NCBI RefSeq assembly: GCF_017312365.1
Contig: NZ_BLJI01000002.1
Span: 310,001 to 374,000, forward strand
Length of the DNA stretch: 64,000 nt
Direction of reading: 5' to 3'
Origin: Chroococcus sp. FPU101
GTDB lineage: Bacteria; Cyanobacteriota; Cyanobacteriia; Cyanobacteriales; Microcystaceae
Positions 57,564 through 64,000 of this stretch are shown in pieces. Under the pieces are notes generated by a model that did no database searches, was not told the origin of the DNA, and worked only from the letters and a program-made list of their open reading frames with translations. Position 1 is the stretch's first letter. The number at the start of each line of letters is the position of its first letter. The position numbers and the translations under genes are program-made.

Positions 57564-58631
57564 ATGAAAGATGATCAACCTTCCTACACCGAAAAAACAG
57601 AACGCTTAAAAGCTTGGGTACAAATAGTTAAATCAATTACCCCTTATATTTGGTTGCTGGTTATTTTGGTTGTTTTTATTCCTTTAATTGGTCAATTTTT
57701 TATCACTCGTTCTATTTCACAGAATATACCACAAAAAAATCTTCCTAAAACTGAAATTGTTTCCATTACACCGCTTAAGCAATCTAATTTAGACCAAGCA
57801 TTGCTAGAAGCTTTGCAAAATGCCGAAACCACCGCTAAAAATTCTGCATCAAAAGAATTAGATGACTGGATGGATGAACTGACTGAGCGAGTTGATACCA
57901 GTTTTTTACCTTGGTATTTTGACTATTTTAATCAAAAGAAAATTGAATTTACAGCCCCGATAACTTGGATGACATCAGTTGTTACACATTGGATAGATAC
58001 TAATAATCCTTCACCGAGTCAAGCAGTAGCAGAAAAATTAACTCAAGATTTTCAAACTGAGTTTGCTAAACGAGTCCTTCGTCCACAAGTTGAACAACTA
58101 AAACAAGAACGAATGACGAAAGAAACAACACAAATTTATATTGATGAACTCAAAAATAATCTTGCTCAAGTTCAAATTAAATATGCCATTCCCCAAGTAG
58201 AATGGGAACGCTATTTAGAGGGGATTAGTTTGACGATCGCTGATACTGAAGGAAATTTATCTAATCTTTCGATGAAATTATTAGTAGGTGGTAGCACTTA
58301 TTTTTTAGCTAAAGCAATAGTTCCAGTAGCCGTAAAATTAGGTAGTAAAGTAATGGCAAAAATTGCAGTTAAAGGAAGTGCAAAACTCGCAGCTAAAACG
58401 GGTGGTGCAGTTGCTGGTGAATTAGGTTTCTTACCTTTTCTTGATCCGATTGTTGGTGTAGGGATTATTATTTGGGATGTTTGGGACTACAATCATACGG
58501 TGCAAGTTGAAAAGCCAATTCTTAGAGCAGCAATTTTAGATTATTTACAAGAGATTAAAGTTGCTTTACTCGATGACAATATTCTATCGGCAATTCATCA
58601 GATAGAGGAAAGTCTTATTAAATCAATTTAA
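57564..58631 (+). CDS. Hypothetical membrane-anchored protein
   Basis: 355 residues from the ATG at 57564; an upstream in-frame start lies inside the previous gene and is rejected. One membrane helix near 22-44 (IWLLVILVVFIPLIGQFFI), a helical periplasmic or cytosolic region with coiled-coil character (about 70-225), then a glycine/alanine-rich hydrophobic stretch near 245-300 (VAVKLGSKVMAKIAVKGSAK, AAKTGGAVAGELG, DPIVGVGIIIWDVWDY) that could enter a membrane. I know no function. It overlaps the convergent glutaredoxin-like gene by 9 bases. Confidence 0.6.
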   Translation: MKDDQPSYTEKTERLKAWVQIVKSITPYIWLLVILVVFIPLIGQFFITRSISQNIPQKNLPKTEIVSITPLKQSNLDQALLEALQNAETTAKNSASKELDDWMDELTERVDTSFLPWYFDYFNQKKIEFTAPITWMTSVVTHWIDTNNPSPSQAVAEKLTQDFQTEFAKRVLRPQVEQLKQERMTKETTQIYIDELKNNLAQVQIKYAIPQVEWERYLEGISLTIADTEGNLSNLSMKLLVGGSTYFLAKAIVPVAVKLGSKVMAKIAVKGSAKLAAKTGGAVAGELGFLPFLDPIVGVGIIIWDVWDYNHTVQVEKPILRAAILDYLQEIKVALLDDNILSAIHQIEESLIKSI

Positions 58632-58901
58632 GATTAAATTCTTATTCAAGATATTTTCGATTTGTTCAACCGTTGCACGAGGAGAAGAACGAGGTAATGT
58701 TTTTTCACCTTTAGATAATTTTTGGACTAATACAGGTACTTCATATTGATATGCTTCAAACCAGTCAGAATTAGTCGTAATATCTCTAATTTCTAAAGAC
58801 CATGCTTGAGTTTTTATAGATTCAATTTGTTGTAATTTTTCTAGCAGTCCTTCACAAAGATGACAACCCACTTTACTGTACAAAATTAAATAGACATTCA
58901 T
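58623..58901 (-). CDS. Glutaredoxin-family protein (DUF836 type)
   Basis: 92 residues. YSKVGCHLCEGL has the redox CxxC (Cys13 and Cys16), followed by LEIRDITTNSDWFEAYQYEVPVLV, with the cis-proline VPV that is typical of thioredoxin folds. Members of this size occur widely in cyanobacteria and are thought to exchange disulfides in the cytosol. It begins 4 bases after the RNase H gene stop on the same strand, so the two are probably co-transcribed. Confidence 0.9.
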   Translation of the reverse strand: MNVYLILYSKVGCHLCEGLLEKLQQIESIKTQAWSLEIRDITTNSDWFEAYQYEVPVLVQKLSKGEKTLPRSSPRATVEQIENILNKNLILN

Positions 58902-58905
58902 AAAG

Positions 58906-59499
58906 TTAATCTTTTGTGCTGATTTCTATAACAATTCGTATCTTTCCATTATCTAATATCTCTGGTGACTCAACAATTATTCCTTGGTGAGCTTCATCTT
59001 GATTTTTTGGCTGACTGACTATAATCATGTCACCTTGATTAAAAACATTAGTCTCTCTTGTGTTTGGTTTCTCAGTGGAAGAAACTTTGTTAATTGCTTG
59101 ATCAATACATTCATTAACGGCTGCATCTGCTAAATGATTATCTTTACGAGGAATCCAAATAATATTAATTTTATTGAATTGCGAGATTAAGCGACGAGCT
59201 TGATTAAATAAGTCTTGTAACTTATCACTTTTAACCTTCCATAATCCATTAACTTGATTGATAATTAACTGACTATCTCCTCTAACTTCTAAAGTTTTTA
59301 TTCCCAATTGCTGCGCTTTTTCTAAACCAATGACTAAACCTGTATACTCAGCTTCATTATTAGTCGCATATTTCATAAAATTACTAACAACAAAAGATTC
59401 ATCCTCAGATAATTGAAGAACTGCTGCACCTGCGGCTATCCCTGGATTTCCTCTAGAACCCCCATCAAAATACAGAATAGGTATTGTTGGCTTGTTCAT
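58906..59499 (-). CDS. Ribonuclease HI-family protein with C-terminal extension
   Basis: 197 residues. The RNase H fold is clear from FDGGSRGNPG (Asp12), NNEAEYTGL (Glu49 or Glu51), EVRGDSQLII (Asp75) and ADAAVNE (Asp125), so the catalytic metal ligands are present. The first motif DGGSRGNPG is that of the bacterial/plant RNase HI-like group rather than E. coli RnhA. The last 45 residues (MIIVSQPKNQDEAHQG) form an extra strand-rich segment not seen in the minimal enzyme; the role is unknown. It cuts RNA in RNA-DNA hybrids. Confidence 0.88.
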   Translation of the reverse strand: MNKPTIPILYFDGGSRGNPGIAAGAAVLQLSEDESFVVSNFMKYATNNEAEYTGLVIGLEKAQQLGIKTLEVRGDSQLIINQVNGLWKVKSDKLQDLFNQARRLISQFNKINIIWIPRKDNHLADAAVNECIDQAINKVSSTEKPNTRETNVFNQGDMIIVSQPKNQDEAHQGIIVESPEILDNGKIRIVIEISTKD

Positions 59500-60007
59500 T
59501 GGTCAAATAAAATATAAATAATTTCTCTTTTAAATAATATAACATTTTCATAATAAATTAAATAATTTCATACTTGATTAATTAATTATTCTGTTGCGTT
59601 TTTTACCTTTTTAAGATAATCTTTTGATTTGTTTTAATATCAATAATTACCTTGATTTTGAGCTATTCATTTAATATTAAATTTTTGATTATAGCTTGCT
59701 AAATGAAACTGATGTGTTGTATACTGTATAAAATAGATATACTAGCGTAAGTCATAACTATTTTTAGTATTAGCGATCGCATAGAAGTAATAACAGCATT
59801 TTAAATGATATCAGAATGACTGATCAAGCGGTACTAAAAGAAAAACTTTTAAAAGCTCAGGTTTTTCCCATATTTTAAAGATAAACAGCTAATTATAGTA
59901 GCCGAACATCTCAAAAAAATCAAAATACCTCGGTAGTATCGTATCATTCCGAAAAAAATTTTCCGTGATAACAGCAAGGTTATTCGGCATTGTAATGGTG
60001 ACAAATG
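59500..60007. other. 508-base gene-free region
   Basis: Very AT-rich, with a HIP1 octamer at 59773-59780. The only small frame of note starts at ATG 59816 and encodes 20 residues (MTDQAVLKEKLLKAQVFPIF); it is too short to support. No tRNA or other RNA gene was found. Confidence 0.5.
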
Positions 60008-60583
60008 TTAATCTGGAAGGGCGAAACCCGTTCTAGGATCGCGGATAAATAAACCGAGAACCAATGATGACATCACCATATCCCAAACTGGGGTTACTCG
60101 CTCTGCATCATCCACCCAATAATCGAACGTAATTAAACACTGAACACCAGAACCTAAACCGATCGCAATTCTAGAATAAGCGGGACGATTTTCTTGTGGA
60201 TCGATAAATGCAATTTGAGTCCAGACAATACGTGCAGTTTGTCGCTTAAGTTGATGAATTTCCCCCATTTCACCAGGTTCGCGTGAATCATCCTCAACGA
60301 CTTGTTTTAGAAGATTACGCAGTGGAAAATCTGTCCAATCTGCGGGCGGCAATAAATTATAAGAAACTTCTAAACGACAATCATCATTTGGTGGCTTTTG
60401 ATCAAGAAACTGGAACGAATTTTCTTGCGGTTCAAAATGCCAATCATGAGGAACATCAAAACGTACCGCCCCTCGCCCTGCAACAAAGATCCGCGTATTT
60501 GGTTGAGATTTCCAGTTATGATCCTCTGCAAGTTCTATAGTTTGTTTAACCCAATTCAGATCGTGCTTTTTGCGTTTAGACAT
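60008..60583 (-). CDS. Conserved hypothetical cyanobacterial protein
   Basis: 191 residues from the ATG at 60583; a GTG two codons upstream is the alternative. Soluble, beta-rich, with many tryptophans (NWVKQTIELAEDHNW, VRFDVPHDWHFEPQ, PADWTDFPLRNLL, VTPVWDMVMSSLVLG). I do not recognise a named domain, although the layout resembles proteins of unknown function that contain an attachment-like beta-sandwich. No signal or membrane segment. It is on the same strand as the pirin gene 118 bases upstream, but co-transcription is uncertain. Confidence 0.65.
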   Translation of the reverse strand: MSKRKKHDLNWVKQTIELAEDHNWKSQPNTRIFVAGRGAVRFDVPHDWHFEPQENSFQFLDQKPPNDDCRLEVSYNLLPPADWTDFPLRNLLKQVVEDDSREPGEMGEIHQLKRQTARIVWTQIAFIDPQENRPAYSRIAIGLGSGVQCLITFDYWVDDAERVTPVWDMVMSSLVLGLFIRDPRTGFALPD

Positions 60584-60700
60584 AGACACCTAGACAGTTA
60601 ACTTCTCTTTTATTTTGACGCACTTTTTAGTAGTCGGTTAATCCAAATTCAACTAAGCTTAACTATCTTACAAGTAGACAGAGAAATATTGCTCCTTTTT

Positions 60701-61591
60701 CTACAAAGGTTGTTCTCTTTTAGATGTTTCTTCTGGTAATGGAATAAATTCAGTTTCTCCCTGAACTTGAGCAAAACGTTTTTCTTTCCAATCTTGTTTT
60801 GCTTGCTCAATACGTTCAAGACGACTAGAAACAAAATTCCACCACTTGTATCTTTTACCCAAAGGTTCCCCACCAACAATGATACAACGAGCGTCACCCG
60901 TCGCACTGATGTCTACCGATGTTCCAGTAGTCAAAACGACTAAACGATGTTGTTCGATGGGTAAATTATTGATGACGAGTCCTTCTGTAACACTGTAAAC
61001 AGCTTGTTCTGTATAGTTCGCTGGTAGAGTAAACTGAGAACCCGCAGACATTTGTACATCTAAATAAATCATCGGTGAGAATGTTTGTACTGGAGAAGTT
61101 TGATCATAAGCTTCACCAGCAATTAAGGTAAAAGACACTCCAGAAGTCTGCCAAGACGGTAAACTATTTGCCTCATGGTGTCGGAACCAAGGTTCTGTTT
61201 CTTCGTATTCATCTGGAAGGGCTACCCAAGTTTGAATCCCGTGAAGGGTTGCCTCTTTATTGCGTTCAGACTCAGGTGTTCTTTCTGAATGAACGATACC
61301 TTTACCTGCTGTCATCCAATTTACCGCACCAGGACTAATTTCTTGGACACTGCCTAAACTATCACGATGCAACAACACGCCATCAAACAAGTAAGTAACT
61401 GTTGCTAGGTTGATATGAGGATGCGGTCTGACATCAACACCTTTACCCGGTGGAAATATTGCGGGGCCAATATGATCAAAAAAGATAAAGGGGCCAATTT
61501 GAGTCAGGATATCAGAAGGAAGAAGACGACGGGCTTGAAACCCCCCCAAATCTTGTACGTGTGGCTCAATGATATATTGAATACTATCCAT
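60701..61591 (-). CDS. Pirin-family protein
   Basis: 296 residues, two cupin domains. The iron ligands are His57 and His59 in RPHPHINLATV, and His101 and Glu103 in GIVHSERT, the same positions as in human pirin. Bacterial pirins include quercetin dioxygenases and redox-linked regulators; which applies here cannot be told. The C-terminal cupin (YSVTEGLVINNL, CIIVGGEPLGKRYKWWNFVS) is complete. It lies next to the CRISPR-associated regulator gene with 113 bases between, without obvious functional link. Confidence 0.93.
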   Translation of the reverse strand: MDSIQYIIEPHVQDLGGFQARRLLPSDILTQIGPFIFFDHIGPAIFPPGKGVDVRPHPHINLATVTYLFDGVLLHRDSLGSVQEISPGAVNWMTAGKGIVHSERTPESERNKEATLHGIQTWVALPDEYEETEPWFRHHEANSLPSWQTSGVSFTLIAGEAYDQTSPVQTFSPMIYLDVQMSAGSQFTLPANYTEQAVYSVTEGLVINNLPIEQHRLVVLTTGTSVDISATGDARCIIVGGEPLGKRYKWWNFVSSRLERIEQAKQDWKEKRFAQVQGETEFIPLPEETSKREQPL

Positions 61592-61704
61592 GAGAGTGAG
61601 ATAATCGGCGTAGTAGAATTCAAGCTACTTTTAACTATTACCATCATTAGCAGATCTGTCAAGAGATTTGGTTTTAAAAAGAACTTTGATGACTTTTAAG
61701 TTTA

Positions 61705-63036
61705 CTATTCTTCACTCAAATAAATTTCGGCTTCTTTTGCGACTTCTTGTAACATTTGTTGACGTAATTTATAAGGGAGCAAAACTTCTACATTAGGTCG
61801 CCATGCCCTCAGACGATGAATCACATTAATATCTCCATCTCGATAATTAACACGATAATAAGCATCATCAGATGAACGAAGTTTAAGTATATCTAGTACA
61901 GTTTGTTGCTCATTTGTATCTGTTGATTTTTCGATTAATTCTTGCGCCTCGTGGTAATCAATTTCTTTAAAGGTTTCATGACGAAAGGTATTCTTGATAT
62001 ATTTGTCGTGGAAATTACGTCCAAATCGCAATAACATCAACTGAGACGGGAGATAAAAATCAAATCCCCAAACTTGTCCGATTTCTTTTTGAATCAAATT
62101 AGTATCAGGTAGTTGATGAGGATAGTATTTTAATAAGTTTTTTGGAAGTTTGGGATCTGACCAAGTTAAAGGTGTTATTTGCTCAATTCGATCTAAGCGA
62201 TAATTATAATAATCCCCCTGCTGATTCGGGGTTTCACCAAAAGCACATAAATAAATAGCACGTCGTGAATAATATAAACAGATGGGGTAAACAATACACT
62301 TCACAACTTTTTCTAACTTAGCACTGTCATATATTAACTCTACTGGTGGTGTTGGGAATTGTTGCCATAAATCTTTTAGTTGCGCCTGATGATCTTCTAA
62401 TCGATCTTGTGCAATAGGACTAATAATAAAGTCTATTTCTAAAAAAAATCGATTAAAACTTCCAATGGGTTCAGCAAAGTTCTGTAATGTGATCTCTAAT
62501 TCAGGAATTAAAGCGTTGAAATTAGAACTATTTCCCTTATTTTGAATAACTTGAGGAAAATCAGGAAATTGATTAACTTTTTGATAAGTAGTCTTTGATT
62601 TGTTTAACCAACCTAACTCAACGAGAATACGCAAATCGTCTTGTAAAGAACGACGGGTTACTGCAAAAAGACGAGTTTCAAGAGTATCATCAATAGTTTC
62701 ATCCGATAATTGATCATGCTGTTTAAGAGAATTGCGCCACTGAGTTTCATCTTCTAAAACATTTATCAGCCAGTCAGAAACCGTTTTAGCACAGTTACAA
62801 TGATCATCGTGCTTTGGAGGTATTTTATCAGTTGGTTCATGAGTAAAGAAAGCCTGTTGCCACTCAGCAAATTTAAACGAATGATCTAAATTTAAAGAAT
62901 GTGACTCCTCTCCATACAAAAACTTTAGCCATACCCAAAGACGGATCGCACGTAATAAATTTTGTTTCAGCGAACCTCGTGCCAGCCATTGTAACAGTTC
63001 GATGGATGGATCTTCTTGAAAGGTTATCTCAGTCAT
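61705..63036 (-). CDS. TIGR03985-type CRISPR-associated protein with WYL-like regulator layout
   Basis: 443 residues. The N-terminal third is helical and contains a CNCAKTVSDWL segment; the middle has TRRSLQDDLRILVELGWLNK, a winged-helix-like DNA-binding segment. The C-terminal part resembles the WYL domain (CLYYSRRAIYLCAFGE, YYNYRLDRIEQITPLTW) and ends in RLRAWRPNVEVLLPYKLR, a tail I remember from TIGR03985 proteins. These are found beside type III CRISPR genes of cyanobacteria and probably act as transcription regulators. It is transcribed away from the Csx3 gene with 71 bases between the starts. The family call is from memory; the DNA-binding role is inference. Confidence 0.7.
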   Translation of the reverse strand: MTEITFQEDPSIELLQWLARGSLKQNLLRAIRLWVWLKFLYGEESHSLNLDHSFKFAEWQQAFFTHEPTDKIPPKHDDHCNCAKTVSDWLINVLEDETQWRNSLKQHDQLSDETIDDTLETRLFAVTRRSLQDDLRILVELGWLNKSKTTYQKVNQFPDFPQVIQNKGNSSNFNALIPELEITLQNFAEPIGSFNRFFLEIDFIISPIAQDRLEDHQAQLKDLWQQFPTPPVELIYDSAKLEKVVKCIVYPICLYYSRRAIYLCAFGETPNQQGDYYNYRLDRIEQITPLTWSDPKLPKNLLKYYPHQLPDTNLIQKEIGQVWGFDFYLPSQLMLLRFGRNFHDKYIKNTFRHETFKEIDYHEAQELIEKSTDTNEQQTVLDILKLRSSDDAYYRVNYRDGDINVIHRLRAWRPNVEVLLPYKLRQQMLQEVAKEAEIYLSEE

Positions 63037-63107
63037 AGAATAAATTCGGATGATGCTACTTCCAAGTATATGTTAAATTAACAACAACTTAAAAGAACGA
63101 AAAAATT
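63037..63107. promoter_or_regulatory. Divergent promoter region between the regulator and csx3
   Basis: The 71 bases must drive the regulator gene leftward and the csx3 pair rightward. It is short enough that one protein bound here would affect both. I see no clear palindrome, and I cannot place the -10 boxes with confidence. Confidence 0.5.
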
Positions 63108-63446
63108 ATGAGTGCAGTTTACTTAACTATTATTCCCCATATCACCCAATCTGGTATCCCCTATCAACACTTGCGTATCAATATTTTGAATGAAAACGGT
63201 ATCATTACTCCAAATGATCTTAAAGGATTAAAATTACCCAAAGAAATTGGCTACAGTCAGGGAATTGTCATCGAAGGAAAAGCACCTATTTGGCTATATG
63301 GATACTTAGTACATGAATGTCATCCCGCAGCATGGGTAGGGTGTTATGACACACGCTTAGGTGCAGTTGTAGTAGCAACTCATACCCCCGATGTAAATAT
63401 TGCTCAAGTGTTCAAAATCAATTTACCTGACACCTCTTCCAATTAA
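63108..63446 (+). CDS. csx3: Csx3/Crn3 CRISPR ring nuclease, stand-alone
   Basis: 112 residues. The pattern GIVIEGKAPIWLYGYLVHEC, then HPAAWVGCYDTRLGAVVVA, is that of Csx3. His72, Asp81 and Arg83 have the spacing of the residues reported as important in the Archaeoglobus enzyme (His60, Asp69, Arg71, from memory), so this copy should be active. Csx3/Crn3 cleaves the cyclic tetra-adenylate messenger made by Cas10 in type III CRISPR systems and so switches off the response. It begins a transcript whose next gene is a fused relative two bases later. The Cas10 genes must be beyond the right edge or elsewhere. Confidence 0.88.
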   Translation: MSAVYLTIIPHITQSGIPYQHLRINILNENGIITPNDLKGLKLPKEIGYSQGIVIEGKAPIWLYGYLVHECHPAAWVGCYDTRLGAVVVATHTPDVNIAQVFKINLPDTSSN

Positions 63447-63448
63447 CT

Positions 63449-64000
63449 ATGACAACAAAATCCCAAGTTCAATTAGAGATTATTCAACTACAGGGAAACA
63501 ATACTTATCAAACTCTAGCAATTAACTTACTTCAACCCCAAAGTTTAATTACTGTTGAAGAGATGTTAACCCTAGAAATACCCCAAGAACTCGATCGTAC
63601 TCAAGGAATTATTTTATATGGTTCTGCTCCCATTTGGTTATATACCTATTTAATCGAGCGATTATCTTCTTATCCTTGGGTAGCTTGTTTTAACCTTAAT
63701 TTACAAGCGGCTGTTATTGTTGTCAGTCAAGTTTCATCACCGACAGTTGGGGACAGTATACCCATTCAATTTACCACAATTCCAAACATCACAATTATCA
63801 TCGGCGGCCCACCCAATAGCGGTAAAAGTGTTTTTTCTAATGCACTAAGAAAAACATTAGCCAAATATCAACCCGAAGCACAAGTTTACTTACATCGTGC
63901 TAATTGGGATGGAGAGGGAAATCACACTTATGAAACACCCGAAGAATTAGCAGAAAAACTAAAACAACGCAATAAAACTAAAATTCATCTCAAACCGAAT
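63449..64000 (+). CDS. Csx3-like domain fused to a P-loop ATPase, 5' part (runs off the edge)
   Basis: I translated 184 codons from ATG 63449 to the window end, without a stop. Residues 1-95 align with the stand-alone Csx3 (YGSAPIWLYTYLIERLSSYP, then WVACFNLNLQAAVIVV), but the active positions differ: His69 is Glu70, His72 is Ser73, Asp81 is Asn82, Arg83 is Asn84. From residue 114 a Walker A loop appears (IIIGGPPNSGKSVF, Lys126), followed by LHRANWDGEGNHT. Csx3 fused to an AAA or kinase-like ATPase is known in type III loci. Here the Csx3 part looks catalytically dead and may serve only to bind cyclic oligoadenylate. The gap to the first csx3 is 2 bases. Confidence 0.85.
   Translation, partial: MTTKSQVQLEIIQLQGNNTYQTLAINLLQPQSLITVEEMLTLEIPQELDRTQGIILYGSAPIWLYTYLIERLSSYPWVACFNLNLQAAVIVVSQVSSPTVGDSIPIQFTTIPNITIIIGGPPNSGKSVFSNALRKTLAKYQPEAQVYLHRANWDGEGNHTYETPEELAEKLKQRNKTKIHLKPN

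Noticed and set aside
59816-59878. 20-residue frame MTDQAVLKEKLLKAQVFPIF
   Set aside because: Too short, isolated and without a recognisable domain or ribosome binding site.

Overview
The window is chromosomal DNA of a cyanobacterium. The clearest markers are psaM (photosystem I subunit XII), adjacent chlL and chlN (light-independent protochlorophyllide reductase), a cyanoexosortase, a RemA/DUF370 gene beside gmk, several cyanobacteria-specific hypothetical families, and many copies of the HIP1 octamer GCGATCGC (for example near 29947, 42703, 48306 and 59773). The DNA is AT-rich outside genes. I cannot name the genus; a unicellular Chroococcales-type strain is a guess.

Left third (1-26.7 kb, all minus strand): a polysaccharide locus. 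Reading in transcription order from 26.7 kb down, it holds a GT4 glycosyltransferase, a Wzz/Wzc-type chain-length protein with P-loop, an initiating phosphoglycosyltransferase, an ABC-2 permease and Wzt-type ATPase exporter, and a tightly overlapping six-gene sugar cassette (WbpD-like acetyltransferase, Gfo/Idh oxidoreductase, DegT aminotransferase, hexapeptide acyltransferase, epimerase, second DegT aminotransferase). The cassette ends at a strong terminator at 14.53 kb. Beyond it lie a 2057-residue repetitive DUF4347/DUF4082 protein, a hypothetical protein, and five more genes, mostly glycosyltransferases, which run off the left edge. The enzymes can be read as making an N-acetylated amino-sugar polymer that is assembled on a lipid and exported by the ABC pair.

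Middle (26.7-51 kb): a 1.2 kb gene-free stretch with tandem repeats and a hairpin; small proteins; a royal-jelly/yellow-type secreted protein; an aldo/keto reductase; an RNase R-like protein whose catalytic aspartates look lost; a patch of decayed membrane-protein genes (AI-2E fragment, truncated DUF389, frameshifted HPP); a voltage-gated-like channel with an unusual filter; housekeeping genes (clpP, gmk, remA-like, terC-like, psaM); an ABC permease; then a second export cluster (DegT aminotransferase, exosortase, its partner protein, Wza-like and Wzc-like proteins) that meets a frameshifted comM/yifB head to head.

Right part (50.5-64 kb): HIT protein, a retropepsin-like protease, glyS, chlL and chlN separated by a nested palindromic element, a frameshifted toxin-like fragment followed by a possible immunity-type protein, a membrane protein, a glutaredoxin-like protein, RNase H, a hypothetical and a pirin. 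The last 2.3 kb is the edge of what looks like a type III CRISPR accessory locus: a TIGR03985-type regulator divergent from a stand-alone Csx3/Crn3 ring nuclease, followed two bases later by a second Csx3-like domain fused to a P-loop ATPase. The catalytic residues are intact in the first Csx3 and all replaced in the fused one. This is the most interesting object in the window; it runs off the right edge.
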